DNA of 5,531 nt from Flavisolibacter sp. (GCA_025936195.1 JAICTW010000224.1:1-5531), one strand, 5' to 3'. Counted from the first letter of the stretch, positions 1 to 5,531 are shown. Notes: generated from the letters alone by a model not told the origin. Made by a program: numbers and translations.

Positions 1-293
1 TTAGCTATGGAGGGCACGAAAATATTTTTTGCCGCACACAGCAACCAGCAAAAAAGTCAACCTTATTCAGGATGAATTATCTTAGTCAACCAATAACAGG
101 ATTAACTAACCAAAACAATCAACTTTTTTCAGGACGGGTCACTTCGCTACTCGACTACAGTTTTCGGCTGGACGAATAAAGCCAAACTTCTATTTGTTAT
201 CTTCATCAGCAAAACAAAACCAAGCGGCAGTTCGGGGCTGGGCAATATAAAATCCCCACCTGCAGCAATACTTTAACGTTGCACACAATATTT
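1..293. other. Left intergenic region, no gene recognised
   Basis: No coding frame with gene-like composition is visible here. Besides the repeats at 55-135, there is a weak interrupted stem at 227-263 (GCAG-TTC-GGGG pairing with CCCC-AC-CTGC), followed by AACGTTGCACAC at 276-287 just before the first gene. A TCTATTTG at 189-196 resembles the Bacteroidota -7 box (TAnnTTTG, one mismatch), but no convincing -33 TTTG lies at the right distance. I therefore do not call a promoter. Confidence 0.4.
55..135. repeat. Three degenerate 19-bp direct repeats
   Basis: Three related 19-mers lie at 55-73 (AGTCAACCTTATTCAGGAT), 84-102 (AGTCAACCAATAACAGGAT) and 117-135 (AATCAACTTTTTTCAGGAC). Copies 1 and 2 share identical 8-bp left and 6-bp right ends around a 5-bp centre. 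That centre is TTATT in one and AATAA, its reverse complement, in the other. Copy 3 matches copy 1 at 15 of 19 positions. Starts are 29 and 33 bp apart, close to three helical turns. The block ends about 160 bp before the first gene. It could be an operator array or a decayed tandem repeat; no function is known. Confidence 0.5.
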
Positions 294-962
294 ATGAGAC
301 TCGTTCTTTTATTTTTAGTAACAATTATCTGGACCGCCTCTGAGGGTCAGTCATTGAAACAGTTGTTACTGAAACAACATACGGAGTGTAAAGACGTTCA
401 AGTCATCCCATGTAAATCAGACCCTGATCTTTTTATTGCTATACTTCAACAAGCTCCTGATTGGTGGGAAACGCTGGCCATCGTAAAGTACAAGAACGGC
501 AAAATACTGTGGCAGGGTCACTTCGACAGTGTACCCGTTGAACAATCTATTCGTAGTGCAAGACAGATAACCCTAAAAGGTTTGATCAATCCGCTCATTG
601 AAGTCTATGGAGAGACACATCAAGGCAATGGCTTTTTCTATCTATATGAACTTAATGCTAGAACCGAAAGATTGTTGATAATGACAAGAGCTGTTGATGA
701 CAATTTGGACGGCGCAGTTGAAGTCAATGGCCAGTATTATGACAAGCTTTTTAAGGGCGGCATTTTAAAACCAACATACAAAGACCTCAATCAAGATGGG
801 ATCACTGATGTTAGACTAACCGGAACAATTCAGATTTGCTTGGGGGAAGAACATATTTACAAGCAGTATACTGGACAAAAAGTATTTATTTATAGCAAAG
901 GGAAGAAAGAGTTTGTGGAAGACCTCAAACAACGGAGGGGCTTTAAGAAAGATGATGACTAA
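294..962 (+). CDS. Hypothetical secreted protein with two DxNxDG calcium-loop motifs
   Basis: I do not recognise this 222-residue protein. I chose ATG 294 over the in-frame TTG at 279 because the ATG opens directly into a signal peptide: MRL followed by a hydrophobic run to about residue 14, with likely cleavage near residues 15-18 before Gln19. That predicts export across the inner membrane. There is no lipobox cysteine at the cleavage region. Two loops of the form DxNxDGxx[D/E] are visible: D135, N137, D139, G140, E143, and D164, N166, D168, G169, D172. Such loops bind calcium in EF-hand, dockerin and TSP3 families, so calcium binding or beta-propeller-like repeats are plausible but unproven. 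Two cysteines lie at about 32 and 40. The C-terminus is Lys/Asp-rich. No Shine-Dalgarno precedes the start. The gene is very tightly framed: GTTGCAC ends 9 nt before the ATG and GTGCAAC begins 6 nt after the stop, as in an integron cassette. Confidence 0.75.
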   Translation: MRLVLLFLVTIIWTASEGQSLKQLLLKQHTECKDVQVIPCKSDPDLFIAILQQAPDWWETLAIVKYKNGKILWQGHFDSVPVEQSIRSARQITLKGLINPLIEVYGETHQGNGFFYLYELNARTERLLIMTRAVDDNLDGAVEVNGQYYDKLFKGGILKPTYKDLNQDGITDVRLTGTIQICLGEEHIYKQYTGQKVFIYSKGKKEFVEDLKQRRGFKKDDD

Positions 963-968
963 TACTGC

Positions 969-1058
969 GTGCAACAATTGCCTTTCCCGAGGAGTGTCCA
1001 CCGCAGCATCTAACATTCAATAGTATCTACCGTGGCACTCCCCGTAGAATAGATTGTT
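969..1058. other. Candidate attC-like foldable site after the first gene
   Basis: This segment can fold as one interrupted hairpin. The outer arm AACAAT (973-978) pairs with ATTGTT (1053-1058). Unpaired spacers of 9 and 8 nt follow. The inner arm then runs from CG (988-989), across an A/C mismatch, through GGAGTG (991-996), a bulged T997, and CCAC (998-1001). It pairs with GTGG (1032-1035), CACTCC (1036-1041) and CG (1043-1044). The terminal loop is 30 nt. Outer AAC/GTT triplets, unpaired spacers, an extrahelical base and a variable loop are the architecture of integron attC sites. Against the call, GTGCAAC does not strictly fit RYYYAAC, pairing outside AAC/GTT is poor, and no integrase is in the window. 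It may simply be a structured 3' end of the first gene's transcript. Confidence 0.25.
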
Positions 1059-1157
1059 ATCATCCGGTAAATTCTTTGTTTTATTTTCATATTGCAAGCT
1101 TACTTCCATCCAAAATAACACGCAGGAACTAAAGAAATAATTTGATTGATCATCACT

Positions 1158-1192
1158 AAAAAAACAAAGCCACCAGAAAATTCCTGGTGGCT
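1158..1192 (-). terminator. Intrinsic terminator of the small minus-strand unit
   Basis: AGCCACCAG at 1168-1176 and CTGGTGGCT at 1184-1192 form a perfect 9-bp stem with a 7-nt loop. Read on the minus strand it is followed by TTTG and then seven consecutive T (1164 down to 1158). The + strand side lacks a T-run (GTTTCCCG follows), so the terminator points leftwards. It therefore implies a transcript coming from the right, which matches the small ORF at 1240-1287. Confidence 0.75.
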
Positions 1193-1196
1193 GTTT

Positions 1197-1211
1197 CCCG
1201 CACTCTGCGGG
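1197..1211 (-). other. Short GC-rich hairpin in the small minus-strand transcript
   Basis: CCCGCA and TGCGGG form a perfect 6-bp stem with a 3-nt loop. It sits 4 nt before the terminator stem in the direction of minus-strand transcription. Its tight loop and high GC make it likely to form in RNA. With the hairpin at 1237-1256 and the terminator it makes a row of three hairpins within about 90 nt. Confidence 0.5.
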
Positions 1212-1236
1212 ATCCAGATATTTTGACGGAGCAACC

Positions 1237-1256
1237 CGGTTAGGCGATACTAACCG
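1237..1256 (-). other. Hairpin overlapping the stop codon of the small ORF
   Basis: On the minus strand CGGTTAG pairs perfectly with CTAACCG around the 6-nt loop TATCGC. Two G-U pairs could extend it outward. The stem covers the last codons and the TAA stop of the 15-codon ORF, so a ribosome translating that ORF would open it. This coupling of a short ORF to a hairpin recalls attenuation leaders, but no structural gene follows on this strand before the terminator. Confidence 0.45.
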
Positions 1257-1287
1257 AAGGTTTCCATGAATATTCTGTAGATGTCAT
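1240..1287 (-). CDS. Possible 15-residue peptide gene
   Basis: A short minus-strand ORF encodes MTSTEYSWKPSVSIA and ends in TAA. It is preceded by AAAGGAGG, with AGGAGG (1293-1298) 5 nt from the ATG, which is near ideal for translation. It is the only start in the window with a perfect Shine-Dalgarno. It is followed by two short hairpins and a strong intrinsic terminator, so the unit of roughly 140 nt looks self-contained. I recognise no family. The Tyr/Trp/Lys-Pro segment loosely recalls leader regions of some modified-peptide precursors, but there is no core region and no modifying enzyme nearby. Alternatives are a leader ORF of a regulatory RNA, or a non-coding RNA whose AGGAGG has another role. 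I see no convincing promoter upstream. Confidence 0.4.
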   Translation of the reverse strand: MTSTEYSWKPSVSIA

Positions 1288-1451
1288 GAATACCTCCTTT
1301 TCTTTGGTGAGGATTGAAGATACAATGAAATAAATTTTTGTAAAAACACGTTTGGAGAATTAACCGCAAAAATTATTTTTTTACTGTTTGTTATGAAATT
1401 TCAGTAAAGGAACAAATCTTGCAGTTTCATTTTCATCCTTAACCCAGCCGT

Positions 1452-1952
1452 ATGAACGAACAGCAATTTTATCAGGCCATAACAGAACGGTCACAAGAAC
1501 TCAATGTAAATCCTCTGCTTCTTCTCTCGGGCATTGAAGGATTGTACACCTTCCGCGATGTAAAACTCAATGCCATTAACTACGATTTTTTAGATAGTTT
1601 GATCCTCACCATTTTCGCTCTTCGCATCGGTGATCAGTTCCACAGCCTTGCCGAAGACAATTTATCAAGTGAAAGCAGAACAGTTCGTATGGCAGCGAGT
1701 GAACAATTAAAAGAGCTGGATAAAAATGATATTGACCAATCAAAAAACAAATACCTGCAATCCTTTGCCTCGGTACTTAATGGCAAAAGTCCTATTCGCA
1801 AATACCACGAAAAAGCATTGGAAGTAGCCGCATACGAAATTCAGAAAGCCCAACTGATCTTCGGCAACGAAAGCATCGGCATTATCATTCTTGCCATTTG
1901 CAAAGATGATCCCGGCGACCGATTGGGAATGGCTTCCTTCTTCAGAGCATGA
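1452..1952 (+). CDS. Hypothetical cytoplasmic protein, 166 aa
   Basis: I do not recognise this protein. It begins MNEQQFYQAITERSQELN and has no signal peptide, so it should be cytoplasmic. The sequence alternates charged and hydrophobic residues in a helical pattern. A hydrophobic stretch (about residues 46-58) is followed by a charged central region (about 66-100), and a second hydrophobic segment, IGIIILAIC, lies at about 146-154. The latter looks like a buried helix rather than a membrane anchor. The conserved-looking end is DDPGDRLGMASFFRA. ATG 1452 is chosen as the first start; there is no Shine-Dalgarno, as is common in Bacteroidota. Upstream, TACTGTTTG (1382-1390) resembles a -7 box with one extra base, but a -33 partner is missing at normal spacing. 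The gene stands alone, divergent from the small minus-strand unit. Coding status is supported by length and composition only. Confidence 0.75.
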   Translation: MNEQQFYQAITERSQELNVNPLLLLSGIEGLYTFRDVKLNAINYDFLDSLILTIFALRIGDQFHSLAEDNLSSESRTVRMAASEQLKELDKNDIDQSKNKYLQSFASVLNGKSPIRKYHEKALEVAAYEIQKAQLIFGNESIGIIILAICKDDPGDRLGMASFFRA

Positions 1953-1958
1953 GTTGAT

Positions 1959-2026
1959 GCTAAGAGAATAAAGAAAATTGCCGGAGTAACTCTTTTCCTC
2001 TTTCACTATTTTAGCTCTTAGCTTTT
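1959..2026 (+). terminator. Possible weak terminator after the 166-aa gene
   Basis: GCTAAGAG (1959-1966) pairs perfectly with CTCTTAGC (2015-2022). Shorter A-rich/T-rich pairings inside the 48-nt interval could zip it into a long imperfect hairpin. TTTT follows at 2023-2026. The position 7 nt after the stop fits termination. The large loop and short T-run make it weak, and it may be chance. Confidence 0.3.
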
Positions 2027-2173
2027 ACAAGGTTCACCGCTGTTTCGATCATTCACAATATCACGGTCAAAGATTTCTCCTCCAACCTTCAAAAATATTC
2101 GCAGGGTATTCGCCAACATGCAATATGTTTTCTTCCGTTATAGCGAACCTCTTATCCCCACCTCCTTCCACTC

Positions 2174-2213
2174 ATGTTAATAAATGTTAAGGGTTTGCAA
2201 CTAAATCTTAACA
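2174..2213. repeat. ATGTTAA direct repeat with an inverted copy
   Basis: ATGTTAA occurs at 2174-2180 and 2184-2190, exactly 10 bp apart (one helical turn). The second copy overlaps TGTTAAG (2185-2191), which forms a 7-bp dyad with CTTAACA (2207-2213). The cluster lies just upstream of the possible promoter at 2234, so it could be an operator for the protease gene. The sequence is AT-rich and the match short, so chance is possible. Confidence 0.3.
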
Positions 2214-2233
2214 ACAAATGACTTCTTAGTAAA

Positions 2234-2264
2234 TTGCCAGCCTCTATTGACCGTTGTATTATTT
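2234..2264 (+). promoter_or_regulatory. Possible Bacteroidota-type promoter for the metalloprotease
   Basis: TTG at 2234-2236 is followed after 20 bp by TATTATTT at 2257-2264. This matches the Bacteroidota pattern TTTG, about 19-21 bp, TAnnTTTG, with mismatches in the -7 box. Transcription would start near 2268-2271, leaving an A-rich leader of about 15-18 nt before ATG 2286, which is typical of the phylum. The match is partial, so this is a suggestion. Confidence 0.3.
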
Positions 2265-2285
2265 CCTAAACAAAAAATATAGCAC

Positions 2286-4838
2286 ATGAACCGTCGCATT
2301 GCTGTTGCCATGGCAACCAGCTTTTTATTTTCATCTGTGGTGTTTGCCCAGCGTAATCCCCAGCAGGGTGGGCAAGTTCCTTCGGCTAACGGGCAGTTCG
2401 GAGCAAGCCGTCCGCAAAACTCCGGACCTAAACCGTACTCCGAGGTCATTACTGACCATGCCAAAACAAAGAAAGGTTTACTCACCATCCATCGTATTGA
2501 AGACAAGTATTATTTTGAGATTCCTGATTCTTTATTGAACCGCGAGATCCTTGTGGTGAACCGAATTTCAAAAGCTCCCGCAGGTGCCCGTGCAGGCTTT
2601 CTGGGTTATGCAGGTGATGAAATTTCTGAAAATGTGATCACGTTTGAAAAAGGTCCTTCTAACAAATTATTCTTAAGAAGCATCTCTTATACGGAACAAG
2701 GAAAGGATTCTGCGGGCATGTATCAATCGGTTCGCAATTCCAATCTTCAGCCCATTGCTGCTGCTTTTCCGGTTGCAGCGTATCATACCGATTCAGTTAC
2801 TAATGCCAAAAGCACAGTTATTGAAATGACGGATTACCTGATGGGTGATAATGATATTCTTTTCTTTGATGCAAGAATCAAAAGAGCATTGGGATTGAAT
2901 GCTTATCAGAGAGAGACATCATACATCATTGATGCGCAAACGTTTTCTAACAATGTAGAAATTCAAACTGCAAAAACCTACATGCGCACACCACCTGCGC
3001 AGCCGGGACAGTTTACGGTATCAATGGGTGGCGCCAATGCAGGATCTCCAACCACTTTCGAGTTGAATAGTTCCATGATACTGTTACCGAAGGTTCCGAT
3101 GAAGCCCCGTTACTTCGATCCACGTGTGGGCTATTTTGCAACCGGCTATACCGATTTCGATGCCAACCCTCAAGGCGTAGAACAAATTCGTATGATCACC
3201 CGTTGGAGACTGGAACCCAAACCTGAAGACGTTGACAAATACCTTCGTGGCGAGCTTGTAGAACCTGCCAAGCAAATTGTTTACTACATTGATCCTGCCA
3301 CTCCTAAAAAATGGGTTCCGTATTTAATTCAGGGTGTGAATGATTGGAATGTTGCTTTTGAAAAAGCAGGATTTAAAAATGCAATCGTTGCTAAGGTGGC
3401 GCCAACAAGCGATTCTGAATTCAATTTATTGGGCGCCGGCTATTCTGCCATTGTCTATAAGCCTTCCGATGTAGCCAACGCAAGCGGCCCTCACGTTCAC
3501 GATCCACGCAGTGGTGAAATTCTAGAAAGCCATATCAACTGGTACCACAATGTAATGAATCTTGTTCGCGACTGGTATTTCATTCAAACTGCCGCAGTAG
3601 ATCCACAGGCAAGGACCATGCGTTTTTCCGATTCGTTAATGGGCCAGTTAATTCGTTTTGTTTCTTCACATGAAGTGGGACATACATTGGGACTTCGTCA
3701 CAACTGGGGTTCTTCTTCGACGGTGCCTGTAGATAGTTTACGAAATAAAAAATGGGTGGAAGCCAACGGTCATACGCCATCCATCATGGACTATGCCCGC
3801 TTTAATTATGTAGCGCAACCTGAAGACAATGTAACAGAGAAAGGATTGTTCCCACGTATTGGCGATTACGATAAATGGGCTATTGAATGGGGTTATCGCT
3901 GGACGCCGCCATCTGTAACACCGGAAGAAGAAGTGGCTTCGCTGAACCAAAAAACAATTGAAAAATTAAAGAACAAACGTTATTGGTTTGGTACAGAAAG
4001 CGATCCCGATGATCCACGCGGACAAAATGAAGACCTGGGTGATGATGCGGTGAAAGCAAGCAATTATGGTATCAAAAATCTTCAACGCATTTTAGTGAAG
4101 CTCCCCGACTGGACAAACGAGTCTAACAAGGACTATTCAAATCTTTCTGAAATGTATGCCCAGCTAAGAGGACAGTTTGGAAGATACATGGGGCATGTGG
4201 CAAAGAACATTGGCGGCATTTACACCACTCCAAAAATGACAGAGGAAAGAGGCTTTGTTGTCGAATTTGTTCCGAAGGCTAAACAAAAAGAGGCCATGCA
4301 GTTTTTGCAGGACCAATTGTTCAAAACACCAAAATGGATTATTGATAACGATATTGCTGACTACACTAACGATAATAAGCTTACAGTAATTAGCAGTCTG
4401 CAATCAGGTTCTTTAAACCGTTTGATCAACTACAATACGCTGAACAAATTGTTCCGCTTTGAAGCGGAGGAGCCATCAAAAGCGTACACAGCTACAGAGA
4501 TGATGACGGATCTGAGAAAAGGTATCTGGAGTGAATTAGCAACGAAGCAACCGATTGACATTTACAGAAGAAATTTGCAAAAAGCTTATGTGGAAGCAGT
4601 AGATAATTTGATCAATCCGGATAAAAGTCCTGCACAGACGGTAGCTTTTTTTGGAAGAAACCAGGGACCTACTATTGATCCTAAAACAACAGATGCTATT
4701 TCCATTGCCAAAGCTCAATTAAGAAGCCTTGCCAGTGAAATACGTGCTGCATTGCCTTTGTATAAAGATGCCAGCAGCCGTGCACATTTGCAGGATGTAT
4801 TGGATCGGATTAATGAGTCATTGAATCCAAAGCAATAG
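2286..4838 (+). CDS. Secreted zinc-dependent metalloprotease (DUF5118/DUF5117/Met-zincin family)
   Basis: This 850-residue protein is a metzincin-type zinc endopeptidase. A Sec signal peptide spans residues 1-21, with likely cleavage at A21/Q22, followed by a Gln/Gly/Pro/Ser-rich linker to about 50. The region from about 50 to 100 (SEVITDHAKTKKGLLTIHR...) matches the DUF5118 type and about 105-300 the DUF5117 type; boundaries are by memory of the family. The catalytic motif HEVGHTLGLRH is complete: zinc ligands H462, H466 and H472 and the general base E463. The Met-turn SIMDY has M501, 29 residues after the third His. The C-terminal part (about 590-850) looks helical. I see no C-terminal type IX sorting domain, so the periplasm or outer-membrane-associated space is the likely location. 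Length fits the family (about 800-850). Substrate is unknown. ATG 2286 directly precedes the signal peptide and lacks a Shine-Dalgarno. The gene appears monocistronic: a long upstream gap and a strong terminator downstream. Confidence 0.95.
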   Translation: MNRRIAVAMATSFLFSSVVFAQRNPQQGGQVPSANGQFGASRPQNSGPKPYSEVITDHAKTKKGLLTIHRIEDKYYFEIPDSLLNREILVVNRISKAPAGARAGFLGYAGDEISENVITFEKGPSNKLFLRSISYTEQGKDSAGMYQSVRNSNLQPIAAAFPVAAYHTDSVTNAKSTVIEMTDYLMGDNDILFFDARIKRALGLNAYQRETSYIIDAQTFSNNVEIQTAKTYMRTPPAQPGQFTVSMGGANAGSPTTFELNSSMILLPKVPMKPRYFDPRVGYFATGYTDFDANPQGVEQIRMITRWRLEPKPEDVDKYLRGELVEPAKQIVYYIDPATPKKWVPYLIQGVNDWNVAFEKAGFKNAIVAKVAPTSDSEFNLLGAGYSAIVYKPSDVANASGPHVHDPRSGEILESHINWYHNVMNLVRDWYFIQTAAVDPQARTMRFSDSLMGQLIRFVSSHEVGHTLGLRHNWGSSSTVPVDSLRNKKWVEANGHTPSIMDYARFNYVAQPEDNVTEKGLFPRIGDYDKWAIEWGYRWTPPSVTPEEEVASLNQKTIEKLKNKRYWFGTESDPDDPRGQNEDLGDDAVKASNYGIKNLQRILVKLPDWTNESNKDYSNLSEMYAQLRGQFGRYMGHVAKNIGGIYTTPKMTEERGFVVEFVPKAKQKEAMQFLQDQLFKTPKWIIDNDIADYTNDNKLTVISSLQSGSLNRLINYNTLNKLFRFEAEEPSKAYTATEMMTDLRKGIWSELATKQPIDIYRRNLQKAYVEAVDNLINPDKSPAQTVAFFGRNQGPTIDPKTTDAISIAKAQLRSLASEIRAALPLYKDASSRAHLQDVLDRINESLNPKQ

Positions 4839-4902
4839 AGTCTGTGCGCCCTTCCGGTACGAAGGAGATCAGTGTACAAGGCTAGTTTATTAGACGACAA
4901 TA

Positions 4903-4936
4903 AAAAGCTCTCAACATGAAATTGTTGAGAGCTTTT
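4903..4936. terminator. Bidirectional intrinsic terminator between convergent genes
   Basis: AAAAGCTCTCAACA (4903-4916) and TGTTGAGAGCTTTT (4923-4936) form a perfect 14-bp stem with a 6-nt loop. The A-run on one arm and T-run on the other give a U-tract in both directions. It lies 64 nt after the protease stop and 22 nt after the glnS stop, so it should end both convergent transcripts. Confidence 0.9.
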
Positions 4937-4958
4937 CTATTTCTACAGTAATATTGAA

Positions 4959-5531
4959 CTATTTGGTTTTGTGCTGTTGCGGAGTCCTTCCACCGGAGGG
5001 ATTTAAAGAGGCCGTGTCTTTCTTCTGCTCCTTTGCCCATGCATCTTTCAATGTAACCGTTCTGTTGAACACCAGTCTTGCGTAAGTATCTTTATTATCC
5101 AATGTAAAATATCCTTTGCGTAAAAACTGGTAACGGTCATTTATCCGTGCATGCTTCAATGCAGGTTCGGCATAAGCCGAAGCAATGGTTTGTAAAGAAT
5201 CAGCATTAATGTAGTCTTTAAAATCACCTTCTTCGCTAGAAGGATCTTCCACTTTAAATAAGCGGTCGTACAACCGCACTTCTGCAGTGATGGCATTAGT
5301 TACTTCCACCCAGTGCAATGTTCCTTTTACATTAATGCCCGATGTATCATGCCCGCTTTTACTTTCAGGGAAATAAGTGCAATGCAATTCAACAACCTTC
5401 CCGTTTTCATCTTTAATCACTTCATCGCAGCGAATGATATATGCATACTTCAACCGCACCATTCCACCCGGATACAAACGGAAAAATTTTTTGGGAGGAT
5501 TTTCCATGAAATCTTCTCTTTCAATGTACAA
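4959..5531 (-). CDS. glnS: Glutaminyl-tRNA synthetase, C-terminal part (5' end outside window)
   Basis: The visible 190 codons are the last third of GlnRS, the class I synthetase that attaches glutamine to tRNA-Gln in the cytoplasm. The stretch matches the C-terminal anticodon-binding beta-barrels of bacterial GlnRS in order: LYIEREDFME at the edge, KKFFRLYPGGMVRLKYAY, KGTLHWVEV, EVRLYDRLF, AEPALKHA, GYFTLD and VFNRTVTLKDAWAK. The same landmarks occur in E. coli GlnS. The first visible codon, TTG at the window edge, is an internal leucine and not the start. The catalytic domain (HIGH and KMSKS-type motifs) lies outside. After the conserved VFNRTV...WAK end there is a polar tail of about 20 residues (EQKKDTASLNPSGG... 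to HKTK) beyond the E. coli end, likely disordered. Use for GlnRS rather than GluRS is supported by these landmarks. Confidence 0.95.
   Translation of the reverse strand: MYIEREDFMENPPKKFFRLYPGGMVRLKYAYIIRCDEVIKDENGKVVELHCTYFPESKSGHDTSGINVKGTLHWVEVTNAITAEVRLYDRLFKVEDPSSEEGDFKDYINADSLQTIASAYAEPALKHARINDRYQFLRKGYFTLDNKDTYARLVFNRTVTLKDAWAKEQKKDTASLNPSGGRTPQQHKTK

Larger units (their letters stand above)
1158..1300 (-). ncRNA. Candidate structured small RNA or peptide-encoding transcript
   Basis: The minus-strand stretch from the AGGAGG to the T-run contains a 15-codon ORF, three consecutive perfect stems (7, 6 and 9 bp) and a terminator, with no other gene on that strand between 1158 and the window's left edge. 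It is divergent from the gene at 1452. The 5' end is not determined: an AT-rich tract at 1320-1390 would hold the promoter, but I find no clear -33/-7 pair. Whether the RNA or the peptide is the product cannot be told from one sequence. Confidence 0.4.
1953..2285. other. Intergenic region before the metalloprotease
   Basis: There is no gene-like frame in these 333 bases. Contents seen: a long-arm inverted repeat right after the upstream gene (1959-2022), two TATTCGC copies 11 bp apart (2096-2102 and 2107-2113), a small AACAT/ATGTT dyad (2115-2129), the ATGTTAA repeat cluster (2174-2213) and a possible promoter (2234-2264). The size and content suit an independent promoter for the protease rather than read-through from the gene ending at 1952. 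Confidence 0.5.

Noticed and set aside
1..3. TTA at the left edge as the stop codon of a minus-strand gene outside the window
   Set aside because: Only three bases are visible, so nothing supports it over chance.
55..135. A CRISPR array
   Set aside because: There are only three degenerate 19-bp copies, the gaps between them are 10-14 bp, and there are no cas genes.
279..293. TTG at 279 as the start of the first gene
   Set aside because: It would add MHTIF before the signal peptide. ATG 294 is a standard start that leads straight into the hydrophobic segment, and neither has a ribosome-binding site.
816..1016. Open frame on the minus strand across the end of the first gene
   Set aside because: It overlaps the secreted-protein gene in antisense, has no ribosome-binding site, and its composition mirrors the opposite strand.
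1240..1287. The 15-residue peptide as a PqqA or lasso-peptide precursor
   Set aside because: Its Trp-Lys-Pro and Tyr...Pro spacing only loosely resembles those leaders. It lacks the PqqA Glu-xxx-Tyr core and any core peptide, and no radical SAM, cyclase or protease maturation gene lies beside it.
963..2285. tRNA, rRNA or insertion-sequence remnants in the gaps
   Set aside because: I saw no cloverleaf with a TTCGA-type arm, no rRNA-like segment and no transposase fragment or long terminal inverted repeats.
3738..3950. Antisense open frames inside the metalloprotease, for example here
   Set aside because: They lie wholly within a well-supported gene and have no recognisable protein features of their own.
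4849..4866. Small CCTTC/GAAGG hairpin after the protease stop
   Set aside because: It has only 5 bp with a 6-nt loop and no T-run. The 14-bp stem at 4903-4936 explains termination better.

Overview
The window looks like a stretch of a Bacteroidota chromosome, most likely from the Chitinophagaceae or a close relative. This is inferred from the DUF5118/DUF5117/Met-zincin type of secreted metalloprotease, AT-rich upstream regions, start codons that mostly lack a Shine-Dalgarno sequence, and a bacterial-type GlnRS. No database search was possible.

Layout, left to right. Positions 1-293 hold no recognisable gene but contain three degenerate copies of a 19-bp repeat (55-135). Positions 294-962 (+) encode an unrecognised small secreted protein with two DxNxDG calcium-binding-type loops. 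It is tightly bracketed by the inverted heptamers GTTGCAC and GTGCAAC. The second heptamer opens a roughly 90-nt foldable segment that resembles an integron attC site; this is a hypothesis only. Positions 1158-1300 contain a compact unit on the minus strand: a perfect AGGAGG, a 15-codon ORF, two short hairpins and a strong intrinsic terminator. It is either a tiny peptide gene or a structured small RNA, and it stands alone. Positions 1452-1952 (+) encode an unrecognised cytoplasmic helical protein. Positions 1953-2285 are intergenic, with a possible weak terminator, ATGTTAA repeats and a possible Bacteroidota-type promoter. Positions 2286-4838 (+) encode a large secreted zinc metalloprotease with a complete HExxHxxGxxH site and Met-turn. 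Positions 4903-4936 form a 14-bp perfect bidirectional terminator. Positions 4959-5531 (-) are the 3' end of glnS, which runs off the right edge.

The genes do not form one operon or an evident pathway. The protease and glnS are convergent and share a terminator. The two unknown + strand genes are separated by about 490 bases that contain the minus-strand small unit. The parts most deserving a second look are that unit and the cassette-like packaging of the first gene.
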